Source: Planctomycetota bacterium
Lineage (GTDB): Bacteria; Planctomycetota; UBA8742; UBA2392
NCBI GenBank assembly: GCA_019186845.1
Contig: JABARW010000029.1
Coordinates: 1 to 64,000 of the forward strand
Direction of reading: 5' to 3'
DNA length: 64,000 bases
Of this stretch, positions 8,346 to 17,202 are shown in pieces. The first letter of the stretch is position 1. The number at the start of each line of letters is the position of its first letter. Below the pieces are notes generated by a model that saw nothing but the letters and a program-made list of their open reading frames with translations, was not told the DNA's origin and did not search any database. A program made the position numbers and the translations under genes.

Positions 8346-9983
8346 ATGAAACTCACTTCGCGGCTTGCCCTGGCCTGCTTATCGGGCGCCATGCTGCTGG
8401 CGGCCTGGGCCCCCGTGCACGCCCAGGAGGCCAGGCCCGACCAGGGCCATGCCTCCAAAGGACTGAGCGAGGACCAGCGCATCATCCACTTCCTCAATCG
8501 CTTCACGCTGGGAGCCACGCCCAGGCTGCTGGCCGAAGTCAAAGCCAAGGGCATGAAGGCCTGGCTGCAGGAGCAGTTGAAGGCCGCCGCGTCCGAGCCC
8601 CAGTTCCTGCGCGACCGCCTCGGCGAGATGGGCTCCCTGGAACTTTCGGCGGCGCAGATCGTGGACAACTACGTCGAGCAGGTTGGACGAGATGCCACCC
8701 CCCGCGAGCGCCGCGAAGCCCAGATTCTTGAGAACATCCCGCAGAAGGAACTCATCGATTCCATCGTGCTGCGCGCCATCTACAGCCCCAACCAGGTGCG
8801 GGAGGTCAGCGCGGATTTCTTCCGCAACCACTTCGCCGTCAGTGTCGAGAAGGGGCCCGTCAAGTGGCTCGCCGTCGAATACGAACGAAGTGTCGTGCGC
8901 CACCATGCCCTGGGCAGCTTCGCTCAGATGCTCAAGGCCAGCGCCCACCACCCGGCCATGCTGTTTTACCTCGACAACTGCCTGTCATCGCGGCCCGCCA
9001 CCCCCGAAGAGCTGGAAGCCATCAAGCGGCGCGGCAAGAACGTGCCCGAACGCATTGAGCAGGCCCAGCAGCGCGGTCTCAACGAGAACTATGCACGCGA
9101 ACTGCTCGAGCTGCACACCCTGGGCGTGGACAACTACTACACACAGGACGACGTCATCGAGGTGGCCAAGTGCCTCACGGGCTGGACCATCACGCCGCGC
9201 AACTCGGCCAAGCCCCTGACCTTCTGGTTCCGCCGCGACGCCCATTGCAGCGGCGACAAAGTGGTGCTGGGCACGACCATCAAGGCCGATGCGCAGAACC
9301 CTGTGAATGAAGGCGAGGCCGTGCTGGAACTGCTCATCGGCCACGAGGGTACGGCGCGGTTCCTGGCCTGGAAGCTCTGCCGCTGGCTGGTCAATGACGA
9401 GCCGGGCGAAGCCATGGTCAAGCGCATTGCCGACGTGTTCCAGAGAACGCGGGGCGACCTCGCGGCGGTCTACCTCGCCATCTTCGAAGACCCGGACTTC
9501 TTCACCCAGGCCAACTACCTCTCCAAGTACAAGCGGCCCTTTGAGTTCGTCGTCAGCGCCCTGCGAGCCACGGGCGCCGAAGTCACGGAAGTGGACGCCA
9601 TCCAGCGCGCCCTGGCCGGCATGGCCGAGCCCCTCTACCGCTGCGACAACCCCACCGGCTTCTACGACCACGCCGAAGCCTGGCAGGACCCCGGCGCCAT
9701 GGCCCTGCGCTGGAAGGCCGCCCTGGACTTTGCCAAGGGCAACGTGCGCGGCGTGCGCCTTCCCGCCTCGCTCTACGCCGACTTGCCCGAGGACAAGCCC
9801 ATGGAATGGAAGGCGTTGCTCGCCGCCAGGCTGCTGTGCGTGCCCCTGAGCGACAACACGTCGCGGGCCATCGATGACTTCGTGGCCCGGGCCGTGCAGG
9901 CCAACAGCCGCGTCAAAGTGAAGGACCTCGCGCCGGAGATTGTCGCCGGCCTCCTCGGATCACCCGAGTTCCAGAAACAGTAA
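8346..9983 (+). CDS. DUF1800 family exported protein
   Basis: A 545-residue protein with a signal peptide (MKLTSRLALACLSGAMLLAAWAPVHAQ) and the DUF1800 pattern: LNRFTLGATPRLLAEVKAKGMKAWLQEQL at the start, QKELIDSIVLRAIYSPNQVREVSADFFRNHFAV, NENYARELLELHTLGVDNYYTQDDVIEVAKCLTGW and a C-terminal RPFEFVVSALRATGAEV. The second of two in-frame ATGs was chosen because GGAG lies 7 bases before it but abuts the first. DUF1800 genes are nearly always paired with a DUF1501 gene, as here; the pair is thought to act in the cell envelope, but the biochemical role is not established. Confidence 0.85.
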   Translation: MKLTSRLALACLSGAMLLAAWAPVHAQEARPDQGHASKGLSEDQRIIHFLNRFTLGATPRLLAEVKAKGMKAWLQEQLKAAASEPQFLRDRLGEMGSLELSAAQIVDNYVEQVGRDATPRERREAQILENIPQKELIDSIVLRAIYSPNQVREVSADFFRNHFAVSVEKGPVKWLAVEYERSVVRHHALGSFAQMLKASAHHPAMLFYLDNCLSSRPATPEELEAIKRRGKNVPERIEQAQQRGLNENYARELLELHTLGVDNYYTQDDVIEVAKCLTGWTITPRNSAKPLTFWFRRDAHCSGDKVVLGTTIKADAQNPVNEGEAVLELLIGHEGTARFLAWKLCRWLVNDEPGEAMVKRIADVFQRTRGDLAAVYLAIFEDPDFFTQANYLSKYKRPFEFVVSALRATGAEVTEVDAIQRALAGMAEPLYRCDNPTGFYDHAEAWQDPGAMALRWKAALDFAKGNVRGVRLPASLYADLPEDKPMEWKALLAARLLCVPLSDNTSRAIDDFVARAVQANSRVKVKDLAPEIVAGLLGSPEFQKQ

Positions 9984-10008
9984 TCCAACACCCGACACGG
10001 GAGCCTAC

Positions 10009-11310
10009 GTGAACTTCTCTCGCAGATCATTCCTCAAGGTGGCCGGCGCCGGCGTTGGCGCCCTGGCGCTTCCCGCCTTTGCCTGGCGCGGACTCTTTGC
10101 GCAGGAGGCCGCCGCGGCCACGCGCAGCCTGGTGGTCATTTACCTGCGCGGCGGCGCCGACGCCCTGAACATCGTTGTGCCCTTTGCCGACAGCCGCTAC
10201 TACGAACTGCGGCCCAGCGTTGCCATCGCCCCGGAGGCCGGCGGCGAGGGCGCTCCCGTGATCAGGCTCGACAAGCAGTTCGGCCTGCACCCCTCACTGG
10301 GGGCTCTCAAGCCGCACTTCGATGCCGCGCGCCTGGCCCCCATCGTTTGCACGGGCTCCCCGCACACCACGCGCAGCCACTTCGACGCCCAGGACTTCAT
10401 GGAATACGGCGCGCCGGGCTCGCGCACGGTGCGCGACGGCTGGCTCAACCGCTACCTCAACGCCACGAACAAGGCCGCGGGCACTGACGCAACCAGGCTC
10501 CGCGCCGTGGCCATGCAGAGCCTGCTGCCGCGCTCTCTGCGCGGCGAGTATCCGGTGCTGGCGGTGCCCGATGACAAGGTGCTCAATGACGGCAAGCTCA
10601 TTGACCTGTTTGACGACGTTTACAAGGACGGCGGCAAGCAGGAAGGCGAGAAGAATAGCGGCGAAAAGAAGGACGCCCCCAAGGACATGATGGGCGAGCG
10701 CCGCGAAGAAGACAGCGTCAAGCAGACTGGCAAGGACACCGTCGAGACGCTCAAACGCTACAAGGAAATCCTGAAGCGGCCCATGGAGGGCAAGCGCGCG
10801 ACCTTCGGCGTGGACAAGTTCGGCCGGGCCATGCGCGACATCGCCACCTGCATCCGCGCCAACGTGGGGCTGGAGGTCGCCAGCGTGGATGTGGGCGGCT
10901 GGGATGATCACGTCAACGAGGGCGGCGCCGAGGGCGCTTTGGCCCAGCGCCTCAAGACACTGGGCGACAACCTCGCGGCCTTCCTTGAAGACCTCGGACC
11001 CAGGGCCGAAAGCACGCTGGTCTATGTCATGACCGAGTTCGGCCGCACCTGCAAGGAAAACGGCAACGAGGGCACGGACCACGGCCACGGCGGCTGCGCT
11101 TTCCTGCTGGGCGGCAAGGTCAAGGGCGGCAAAGTCCACGGCCAGTGGAGCGGGCTGGCAGAGAAAGACCTCTACCAGAAGCGCGATCTGCCTGTCACGA
11201 CTGATTATCGCGACGTGTTCGCCACAGTGCTGGCGCAGCACATGAAGTTCGAGGTCCCCAAGGGCTTCTTCCCGGACTACTCGCCCAAGGCCGTGGCGGG
11301 GCTGTTCTAG
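10009..11310 (+). CDS. DUF1501 family Tat-exported protein
   Basis: A 433-residue protein starting at GTG 10009, which has GGGAG 8 bases upstream and opens a Tat signal (NFSRRSFLKVAGAGVGALALPAFAWRG). The DUF1501 domain has an alkaline-phosphatase/sulfatase-like look: LVVIYLRGGADALNIVVPF, FGLHPSLGALKPHF, GSPHTTRSHFDAQDFMEYG, VASVDVGGWDDHVNEGGAEG, VYVMTEFGRTCKENGNEGTDHGHGGCAFLLGG. A charged Lys/Glu insertion (KQEGEKNSGEKKDAPKD) sits in the middle. It starts 25 bases after the DUF1800 stop, so they form one unit, and it precedes the NOD-like gene by 107 bases. Enzymatic role unknown. Confidence 0.87.
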   Translation: MNFSRRSFLKVAGAGVGALALPAFAWRGLFAQEAAAATRSLVVIYLRGGADALNIVVPFADSRYYELRPSVAIAPEAGGEGAPVIRLDKQFGLHPSLGALKPHFDAARLAPIVCTGSPHTTRSHFDAQDFMEYGAPGSRTVRDGWLNRYLNATNKAAGTDATRLRAVAMQSLLPRSLRGEYPVLAVPDDKVLNDGKLIDLFDDVYKDGGKQEGEKNSGEKKDAPKDMMGERREEDSVKQTGKDTVETLKRYKEILKRPMEGKRATFGVDKFGRAMRDIATCIRANVGLEVASVDVGGWDDHVNEGGAEGALAQRLKTLGDNLAAFLEDLGPRAESTLVYVMTEFGRTCKENGNEGTDHGHGGCAFLLGGKVKGGKVHGQWSGLAEKDLYQKRDLPVTTDYRDVFATVLAQHMKFEVPKGFFPDYSPKAVAGLF

Positions 11311-11417
11311 TCCTGACGTGCGATTGGAAGCCCGGCCCGTCACGATTGGGCCCGGCCGCGTCACCGCGCGACCGGGCCTCTGACCCAGCTATTCGCACGA
11401 AGTACGCAGGAGCGACC

Positions 11418-13766
11418 ATGCATCCCAAAGACTGGTGGAAGTACCTGCTGCTCGTCGTGGTGCTTGGCGCGGCGGGCATGATGTACATGGGCGTGAAGAC
11501 CTACGACGATGCACCGCCCATTCCCGACTTCAAGGACTCCACGGGCCGCGTGCTGGCCTCGCGCGAGACCATCCTCGACGGCCAGGCCGTGTTCCAGAAA
11601 TATGCGCTGATGCAATACGGCACGATGTTTGGCGACGGCGGAGCCCGCGGCCCGGACTTCACAGCCGAAGCCCTGCGCCAGGTCGCGCTTTCCATGAACG
11701 CCCACTACGAAGCCGAGCTGAGGCAGGGCGCTGATTTCAAAGGCGAGGGCATCGGGCCGCGCGTTCAGCGCGAGATCAAGGACAACCGCTACGACAGTGC
11801 GACGAAGTCCGTCACGCTCAATGCCGCGCAGGCACGCGCCTACGCCGATGTCGAGAGGTTCTACGTCGCCAAGTTCACGCAGGAGGGTCCGGAGAGCTTC
11901 AAGCCCGCGGGCTATATCACGAACAAGGCCGAGCTCAAGCAGCTTGCGGCCTTCTTCTTCTGGGGCGCCTGGGTATGCGGCGCAGAGCGCCCGGGCGGCA
12001 ACTCCAGTTACACGCACAACTGGCCCTATGATGAGTTGGCCGGCAACCGGCCCACTGCGGGCACCGTGTTCTGGAGCGTGATGGGCACCTTTGCCCTGAT
12101 CTTCGTGTTCGGGCTGGTGCTCTACTTCCATGGCCGCATGGGCCCGGCTGCAAGCTGGCAACCCAACACCTGCGAGCCCGTGGCCACCCACGAACGCGCC
12201 AACGGCCAGTTGATCACGGCCACGCAGCGGGCGACCTACAAGTTCTTCGCCGTGGCCATGCTGCTGTTCTTCCTGCAGATCGTCGCGGGCATCTTCACGG
12301 TGCATGATTTCGTGGGGTTTACGACCTTCTTCGGCTACGACTTCTCCCGCCTGCTGCCCATCACCATCACGCGCAGCTGGCACGTGCAACTGGCCGTGCT
12401 CTGGATCGCGACCTGCTGGATTGCAGGCTCCCTGTTTCTGCTGCCCCGCATCTCGCCCCACGAGCCGCGGGGCCAGGTGCGGCTCATCAACCTGCTGTTT
12501 GCCCTGCTGGCCACCGTGGTGGCAGGCGTGCTCGTGGGCGGCGCCCTGGGTCCCCACGGCCTGCTGGGCGAGTGGTGGCGCTTGCTGGGCAACCAGGGCT
12601 GGGAGTTCGTCGAGCTGGGGAAACTCTTCCAGTGGGTCTTGTTCGGCGCGCTGGGCTTGTGGTGCCTGATCATGTTCCGTGGCCTCAGGCCCGCTCTGCG
12701 CGCGGCTTCGCCCTTTGCCCTGCCCAACTGGATGCTCTATGCCGTGCTCACGATCACCCTGCTCTTCGGCAGCGGCTTTGTGGCCGGGGCGCGCACCAAT
12801 TTCGTGATCGCCGATTTCTGGCGCTGGTGCGTGATCCATATGTGGGCGGAGTGCTTCTTTGAAGTGTTCACCACCGTAATCATCGCTTACTTCATGGTCT
12901 TGATGGGGCTGATATCGCGCGACAGCGCCAACCGGGTGGTGTTCATTGCCACGATTCTCTTTCTGGGTTCGGGCCTGCTGGGCATCTCGCACAACTTCTA
13001 CTGGAACGCCAAGCCCGAGCCCATGCTGGCCATCGGCTCTGTGTTCTCCACGATGCAGGTCATTCCCCTGATTCTGCTGACGCTCGAGGCCTGGAAGTTC
13101 CGCAACCTGCCGGGCAATGCTCTGCGCGAGAGCGGAGAAAAGGGCGGCCTGGCGCAGTTCGGCTTGAGCGAGGCCTTCCTCTTCCTGATGGCTGTGAACT
13201 TCTGGAACTTCATGGGCGCGGGTGTGTTCGGTTTCATCATCAACCTGCCCATCGTCAATTATTATGAACACGGCACCTATCTCACCGTGAATCACGGCCA
13301 TGCCGCGCTCATGGGCGTTTACGGCAATCTCTCCATCGCCGCCGTGCTCTTCTGCGGCCGCCTGATGATCAGGGCCGAACGCTGGAACGCCCCGCTCGTG
13401 CGCGTGTCATTCTGGTCCTTGAACATCGGTCTGGCTCTTATGGTGGTGCTGGACACGCTGCCCGCGGGCATCCTGCAGTTCATGGCGGTGCTGGAAGGCG
13501 GCATGGTGCATGCACGCAGCCAGGCCTTCATTGAGGGCAGCACGTTCCAGACCCTGACGTGGATGCGAGCCGTAGGCGGTGTGATGTTCTTCCTCGGCGG
13601 GGTGACGCCTTTGGCCTGGTTCGCGCTCAGCCGCATGGGCTCGCTCAAGGAAGCGGTCGAGAAGCTGCCCGATACGCGGCCCATCTACGACGAGATTGCC
13701 GCCGGCATCGAACATGAGCCTGCGGCGCCCTCGCCCCTGGACTTGCAGCCCGCGCTGCGGAAATGA
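11418..13766 (+). CDS. nod: Putative nitric oxide dismutase (NOD), qNor homologue
   Basis: A 782-residue membrane protein of the quinol-dependent NO reductase family, with an N-terminal helix, a large periplasmic insert and about 12 further helices. Heme-binding histidines are present in SWHVQLAVLW and VNHGHAALMGVYG. The non-heme iron site differs from NO reductase: where qNor has GHHYYW, this protein has ISHNFYWN, with H525 followed by N526 in place of the second histidine. The segment H474-M-W-A-E478-C-F-F-E482 keeps its glutamates. His-to-Asn at this position is the recorded hallmark of NOD from Methylomirabilis and strain HdN1, proposed to turn 2 NO into N2 and O2. qNor's GHQGWEY is also changed, to GNQGWEF. 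Start ATG 11418 has AGGAG 8 bases upstream. A divergent true NO reductase remains possible. Confidence 0.82.
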   Translation: MHPKDWWKYLLLVVVLGAAGMMYMGVKTYDDAPPIPDFKDSTGRVLASRETILDGQAVFQKYALMQYGTMFGDGGARGPDFTAEALRQVALSMNAHYEAELRQGADFKGEGIGPRVQREIKDNRYDSATKSVTLNAAQARAYADVERFYVAKFTQEGPESFKPAGYITNKAELKQLAAFFFWGAWVCGAERPGGNSSYTHNWPYDELAGNRPTAGTVFWSVMGTFALIFVFGLVLYFHGRMGPAASWQPNTCEPVATHERANGQLITATQRATYKFFAVAMLLFFLQIVAGIFTVHDFVGFTTFFGYDFSRLLPITITRSWHVQLAVLWIATCWIAGSLFLLPRISPHEPRGQVRLINLLFALLATVVAGVLVGGALGPHGLLGEWWRLLGNQGWEFVELGKLFQWVLFGALGLWCLIMFRGLRPALRAASPFALPNWMLYAVLTITLLFGSGFVAGARTNFVIADFWRWCVIHMWAECFFEVFTTVIIAYFMVLMGLISRDSANRVVFIATILFLGSGLLGISHNFYWNAKPEPMLAIGSVFSTMQVIPLILLTLEAWKFRNLPGNALRESGEKGGLAQFGLSEAFLFLMAVNFWNFMGAGVFGFIINLPIVNYYEHGTYLTVNHGHAALMGVYGNLSIAAVLFCGRLMIRAERWNAPLVRVSFWSLNIGLALMVVLDTLPAGILQFMAVLEGGMVHARSQAFIEGSTFQTLTWMRAVGGVMFFLGGVTPLAWFALSRMGSLKEAVEKLPDTRPIYDEIAAGIEHEPAAPSPLDLQPALRK

Positions 13767-13799
13767 CTCAGGCGAGCCCGGGTCTGCACGTGCTGGCCC

Positions 13800-14534
13800 T
13801 CAGCCGATGTACAGTCGCAGGCCGAAGTTGCTGCCCCAGTGCAGCAGCAGGTCGTCGCGGACGTCAGAAAAATCCACGGCGTTGATCGTCAGCTCGAGAA
13901 AAAAGCGCACGCGGCGGCTGCCGATTTCGAAGCCCGCGCTGGCATTGCCGCCCAGCCCCCAGGCGCGCACGGGCTCGTCCAGGGTGCTGCCCCAGGTATC
14001 CAGGACGCGGCCATAGGCCACGCGAAACGTCAGGTCCGTGTACCAGGAGAAGTTCCTGCGGCGGTCAAAGTAGACACGCGCGCCAAAATCGTAGATCTGG
14101 CCCTCGAACTGAAGGCTTGCCGCAAGCGAGGCCCGCGCCACGAGGCTCACCTGCTCATGGACCGGCATGGCCAGCTCAAGGCCTGCCCCGGCCCCCAGTA
14201 AAATGGGGTAAAGCCCTCCGTAAACAGAGATTCCAAAGCCCCGGCCAAACCAGCCCTGTATCTCGCGGCGGTCCTCGGGCACTTCTTCGGCCCTTGCACT
14301 CTGCGGCTCGGGCGCGGGGCTGGCCTCGGGGTTTCGGCCGGGGCCAGGCATGGCCGGCCGCTGCGGTAACGGCTCGCCCCGCGGATTGCCGGGATGGGGA
14401 AAGCCCTGCGTGTCGCGCGCCTGCGCAAACAGAGCCGGCCGCCAGGGCATGGCCCGCGCCAGGCCAAACTCCGGCAGCGATGCCGCGCCCAGCGCGGGCG
14501 CCAGCAGCAACGCAAGCAGGAGAGCACGGGCCAT
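13800..14534 (-). CDS. Predicted outer-membrane beta-barrel protein, unknown
   Basis: A 244-residue exported protein with a signal peptide (MARALLLALLLAPALGAASL), a proline-rich low-complexity region (residues 40-80, many P/E/R) and a C-terminal part of alternating hydrophobic strands (GFGISVYGGLYPILLGAGAGLEL, LVARASLAASLQFEGQIYDFGARVYF, WYTDLTFRVAYGRV, FFLELTINAVDFSDV) ending in FGLRLYIG. The pattern fits a small outer-membrane barrel. The ATG has no clear ribosome site. It converges with the NOD-like gene, 33 bases apart. I do not recognise a family. Confidence 0.6.
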   Translation of the reverse strand: MARALLLALLLAPALGAASLPEFGLARAMPWRPALFAQARDTQGFPHPGNPRGEPLPQRPAMPGPGRNPEASPAPEPQSARAEEVPEDRREIQGWFGRGFGISVYGGLYPILLGAGAGLELAMPVHEQVSLVARASLAASLQFEGQIYDFGARVYFDRRRNFSWYTDLTFRVAYGRVLDTWGSTLDEPVRAWGLGGNASAGFEIGSRRVRFFLELTINAVDFSDVRDDLLLHWGSNFGLRLYIG

Positions 14535-14630
14535 GCCCCAAGGATAGGACGCTGCAAGGACATTGCGAGTGCCGAAGCCTGAGGCCGCGCCCCGCTGGCC
14601 TTGAGGCCCCTTTGCTGGCATGCTTGATAC

Positions 14631-15410
14631 ATGCTGATGGATACCCACGCCCACATCAACTTCGACTCCTTTGACGCAGATCGCGAGGACATGCTCGCGC
14701 GCGCAAAGGCCGCGGGCGTCGAGAGAATCATCTGTATCGGCATGCAGCCACAGGGCGGGCGCGAGGCGCTGGCACTGGCCCGCAGATACCCGGGCCAGGT
14801 CTACGCCAGCGTGGGCTGCCACCCCTATGATGCCGCGCTGCTGGACGACGCCTGCCTGGCCGAGTTCGAGGCGCTGCTGCGCGAGCCGCAGTGCGTGCTC
14901 ATGGGCGAGATGGGCATTGACACCGTCAAGGCCGGCGTGCCACTCGAGGTTCAGGAGCGGGCGTTTGAGCGCCAGCTTGAGTTGGCCGTGGCCCTGAACA
15001 AACCCGTGTGCATCCACAGCCGCGAAGCCTTCACCCATGTTGAGCGCGTCATCACGCGAGTCTGCCCGCGCGGCTACAGGGGATTTGCCCACTGTTTCAG
15101 CGACGGCGCCGCCGAGGCCCGGCGCTGGCGCGAGCTCGGCTTTCTGGTCAGCTTCGCGGGCCAGGTAACGTTCAAGAACGCCCAGTCGCTGCGCGACGCC
15201 GCCCGAACTCTGACGCCCGACGATGTCGTCCTCGAAACCGACTGCCCCTTCCTCGCGCCCATGCCGCACCGTGGCAAGCGCAACGAGCCTGCGTACACGC
15301 GCCTGACGGCGCAGTGCCTCGCCGACCTCTGGGGCCTTTCGCTGGAAGAAGTGGCCCGGCGCACCACGGCCAACGCGGCGCGCATGCTGGGCCTGGAATG
15401 CCGCACCTGA
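14631..15410 (+). CDS. tatD: TatD-family metal-dependent hydrolase
   Basis: A 259-residue TIM-barrel hydrolase of the TatD family, 3'-5' exonuclease/deoxyribonuclease enzymes. Family motifs are all visible: MDTHAHINFDSFD (first metal histidines), ASVGCHPYDA, VLMGEMGIDTVKAGVPLEVQERAFERQLELA (bridging glutamate region), CIHSREAF, FAHCFSDG, and VLETDCPFLAP (aspartate ligand). Length matches the family. It lies alone between the barrel protein and a lipoprotein, in the opposite orientation to the former. In other bacteria TatD-like proteins may act in DNA repair or D-amino-acyl hydrolysis; the exact substrate is not defined here. Confidence 0.92.
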   Translation: MLMDTHAHINFDSFDADREDMLARAKAAGVERIICIGMQPQGGREALALARRYPGQVYASVGCHPYDAALLDDACLAEFEALLREPQCVLMGEMGIDTVKAGVPLEVQERAFERQLELAVALNKPVCIHSREAFTHVERVITRVCPRGYRGFAHCFSDGAAEARRWRELGFLVSFAGQVTFKNAQSLRDAARTLTPDDVVLETDCPFLAPMPHRGKRNEPAYTRLTAQCLADLWGLSLEEVARRTTANAARMLGLECRT

Positions 15411-15481
15411 GCTTGAAGCCCGCCGCGATGCCCCGGCCCCCGGGCCAGAGCAACACGGCTCCAACCCAAGGGAGCAAGGCC

Positions 15482-16003
15482 ATGCGAGTGATTCTCCTGC
15501 TGACTCTGACGCTGCTGCTGGGCGGTTGCACGGGCTACAGTCGCGTGCTTGAACAAACGCCGCCCGACAAATTGCTGGCCGCAGCCAAGGTCTATAAAGT
15601 GGCGCCGGTGAGTTTCACCTGGACGCCCCCCGCCGACTGGGAAGTCACCGGCGAAGAATGGGAGAAGGAACGCAAGACCCTTTCCGACGCCTTTCGCCAG
15701 GAGGTGAAGGAGGAGTCGCGCAAGCAGGTGGACATCCTCAAGCTGGACGACAAGCCGACGGAAGGCGTCCGCGTGGACTGCAACGTGTTTGCGGCCGATC
15801 GCGGCGGCTGGGGCAGCAGCGGCACCATCGCGGCGGAGGTCACGCTCACGGACATCAAGAGCGGGCGCGTGCTCTACCAGGGCAAGCTGGAGGGCAACAG
15901 CCGCAACGCAGGCATGGAGGGCAAGGACTCCTGGGGACGCTTCAGGGTGGGCCTCCAGAACATCGCGCGCGAAGTGGCAGAAATCATGGACGACGCCGGC
16001 TAG
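15482..16003 (+). CDS. Small lipoprotein, unknown function
   Basis: A 173-residue protein with a lipoprotein signal (MRVILLLTLTLLLGGCTGYSR; cysteine 16). The mature part has a charged helix (EEWEKERKTLSDAFRQEVKEESRKQVDIL) followed by a strand-rich half (VRVDCNVFAADRGGWGSSGTIAAEVTLTDIKSGRVLYQGKLEGN) reminiscent of DUF4410-type lipoproteins. It starts 71 bases after tatD. I cannot assign a function. Confidence 0.7.
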   Translation: MRVILLLTLTLLLGGCTGYSRVLEQTPPDKLLAAAKVYKVAPVSFTWTPPADWEVTGEEWEKERKTLSDAFRQEVKEESRKQVDILKLDDKPTEGVRVDCNVFAADRGGWGSSGTIAAEVTLTDIKSGRVLYQGKLEGNSRNAGMEGKDSWGRFRVGLQNIAREVAEIMDDAG

Positions 16004-16099
16004 GAGCCCGAGCACCTATGCTTTTGCTGGGTTTCGCGAAACCTCGCGCGCGGCGCGGGGTTTCCTTGTTTGTGGGCAGGGGACAACCGGGAGCGAAAC

Positions 16100-16552
16100 A
16101 TGAAAGCATTCATTCTGATTCTGGCACTGTGCGGAGCGCTGGGCACGCCGGTCCTGGCGCACGGAACCCAGCCGCGCGGCGAGACCCCCAAAGGTGAGCC
16201 GGGGGCTCGGGAAGGTCGCAAAGGACGGCGCGGTATGCGGCACATGCGCCGGGCCCTGCGTGAGGTGTGGCGCGAGATGACGCCCGAGCAGCGCGAGGCG
16301 CTCAAGGAGAGGCTCAAGGCGCGCCGTGAGGAGATGAAGGCCAGGGCGGAAGAGATGAAACAGAAGTGGGAGTCGATGACTCCCGAGGAGCGCGAGGCCG
16401 CCAAGGCCCGTATCAAGGAGCGGGCCGAGGAAGCCCGCAAGAAGATGGCGGAGCTGCGCGAGCGCCTCAAGAACATGTCGCCGGAAGAGCGCAAGGCGGA
16501 GATCGAACGCCTACGCGAGGAATTCAGGAAGAAGCGCGAAGAGCGCAAGTAG
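16100..16552 (+). CDS. Exported, highly charged coiled-coil protein
   Basis: A 150-residue protein with a cleavable signal (MKAFILILALCGALGTPVLAHG) followed by an almost wholly Lys/Arg/Glu helix. Three copies of a MTPEQREAL / MTPEEREAA / MSPEERKAE motif mark heptad-like repeats, similar to DUF3106-type periplasmic proteins. ATG 16100 was chosen because it opens the signal peptide. The next gene downstream also codes for a small exported basic protein, 49 bases away. Periplasmic chaperone or metal/anion-binding roles are possible; none is shown. Confidence 0.7.
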   Translation: MKAFILILALCGALGTPVLAHGTQPRGETPKGEPGAREGRKGRRGMRHMRRALREVWREMTPEQREALKERLKARREEMKARAEEMKQKWESMTPEEREAAKARIKERAEEARKKMAELRERLKNMSPEERKAEIERLREEFRKKREERK

Positions 16553-16601
16553 CGTCCCGGGCCACAGGCCCACTTTTTGCGGAACTTGAACGGAGAACAT
16601 C

Positions 16602-17000
16602 ATGAAGAGCATCGCACTCATTCTCGGGACGCTCCTGCTTTTCTGCGCCCCCGTCTTTGCCCAGGGCCCGGGGCCGCTGACGGCTGAACGTGGCACGGAA
16701 ACGGTCGCCAAACCCGGAAAGGATCGCCGCGGGCCGTCCGGTTCGGAGAAGAAGCGGGCCCATCGCGACGGTCGCAAGCACGCGGGTAAAGATGCGCGCA
16801 AGCATCGCGGCCAGCCGGGCAAAAAGCACCGCGGCGAGGACAAGAAGGGGCACAAAGGCAAGCCGGGCAAGAAGCACCGCGGCGAGGGAAAGAAGGGGCA
16901 CAAAGGCAAGCCGGGCAAGAAGCACCGCGGCGAGGACAAGAAGGGGCACAAGGGCAAGCCGGGCAAGAAGCACCGGGACACAGGCCGGCGCAATCGCTAA
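16602..17000 (+). CDS. Exported Lys/His/Gly-rich repeat protein
   Basis: A 132-residue protein with a signal peptide (MKSIALILGTLLLFCAPVFAQ) and a mature part made almost entirely of K, H, R and G. From residue 72 it holds three perfect-length 16-residue repeats of the form PGKKHRGEDKKGHKGK plus a six-residue partial copy, encoded by 48-base DNA repeats (16815-16976). The predicted charge is extremely positive and the protein is likely disordered. It could bind nucleic acid, polyanionic envelope polymer or metal through its histidines; this is only suggested by composition. Confidence 0.75.
   Translation: MKSIALILGTLLLFCAPVFAQGPGPLTAERGTETVAKPGKDRRGPSGSEKKRAHRDGRKHAGKDARKHRGQPGKKHRGEDKKGHKGKPGKKHRGEGKKGHKGKPGKKHRGEDKKGHKGKPGKKHRDTGRRNR
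16815..16976 (+). repeat. Tandem 48-base repeats inside a coding region
   Basis: Three head-to-tail 48-base units start at 16815, 16863 and 16911, followed by an 18-base partial unit at 16959. They differ by only a few bases and keep the reading frame, so copy number could vary without disrupting the gene. Confidence 0.9.
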
Positions 17001-17020
17001 CCCCGCCAAGACCCACCTGA

Positions 17021-17050
17021 CAGACCCGGCCACTGGCGCGGCCGGGTCTG
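17021..17050 (+). terminator. Hairpin after the repeat-protein gene
   Basis: An 11-bp stem (CAGACCCGGCC / GGCCGGGTCTG) with an 8-base loop lies 20 bases after the stop at 17000, followed by only TTCACC. A terminator is likely though the T-tract is weak. The rest of 17051-17202 shows no gene or motif. Confidence 0.55.
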
Positions 17051-17202
17051 TTCACCGTCAATCCTGCGTCTGAACTTGAGCCGGAAGCACCAGGGATGGC
17101 TCAGCAGCGGCCCGCGTCACCGTCACGAAGCGCGCACCCCCTGCACCTTCGCCTGCGCCATCAGGACGCTCGCCGCACAGCGACGCGGCTTGAGAGCATG
17201 GC

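Noticed and set aside
16815-16976. CRISPR array
   Set aside because: Repeat units are contiguous without spacers and translate in frame in an exported protein.
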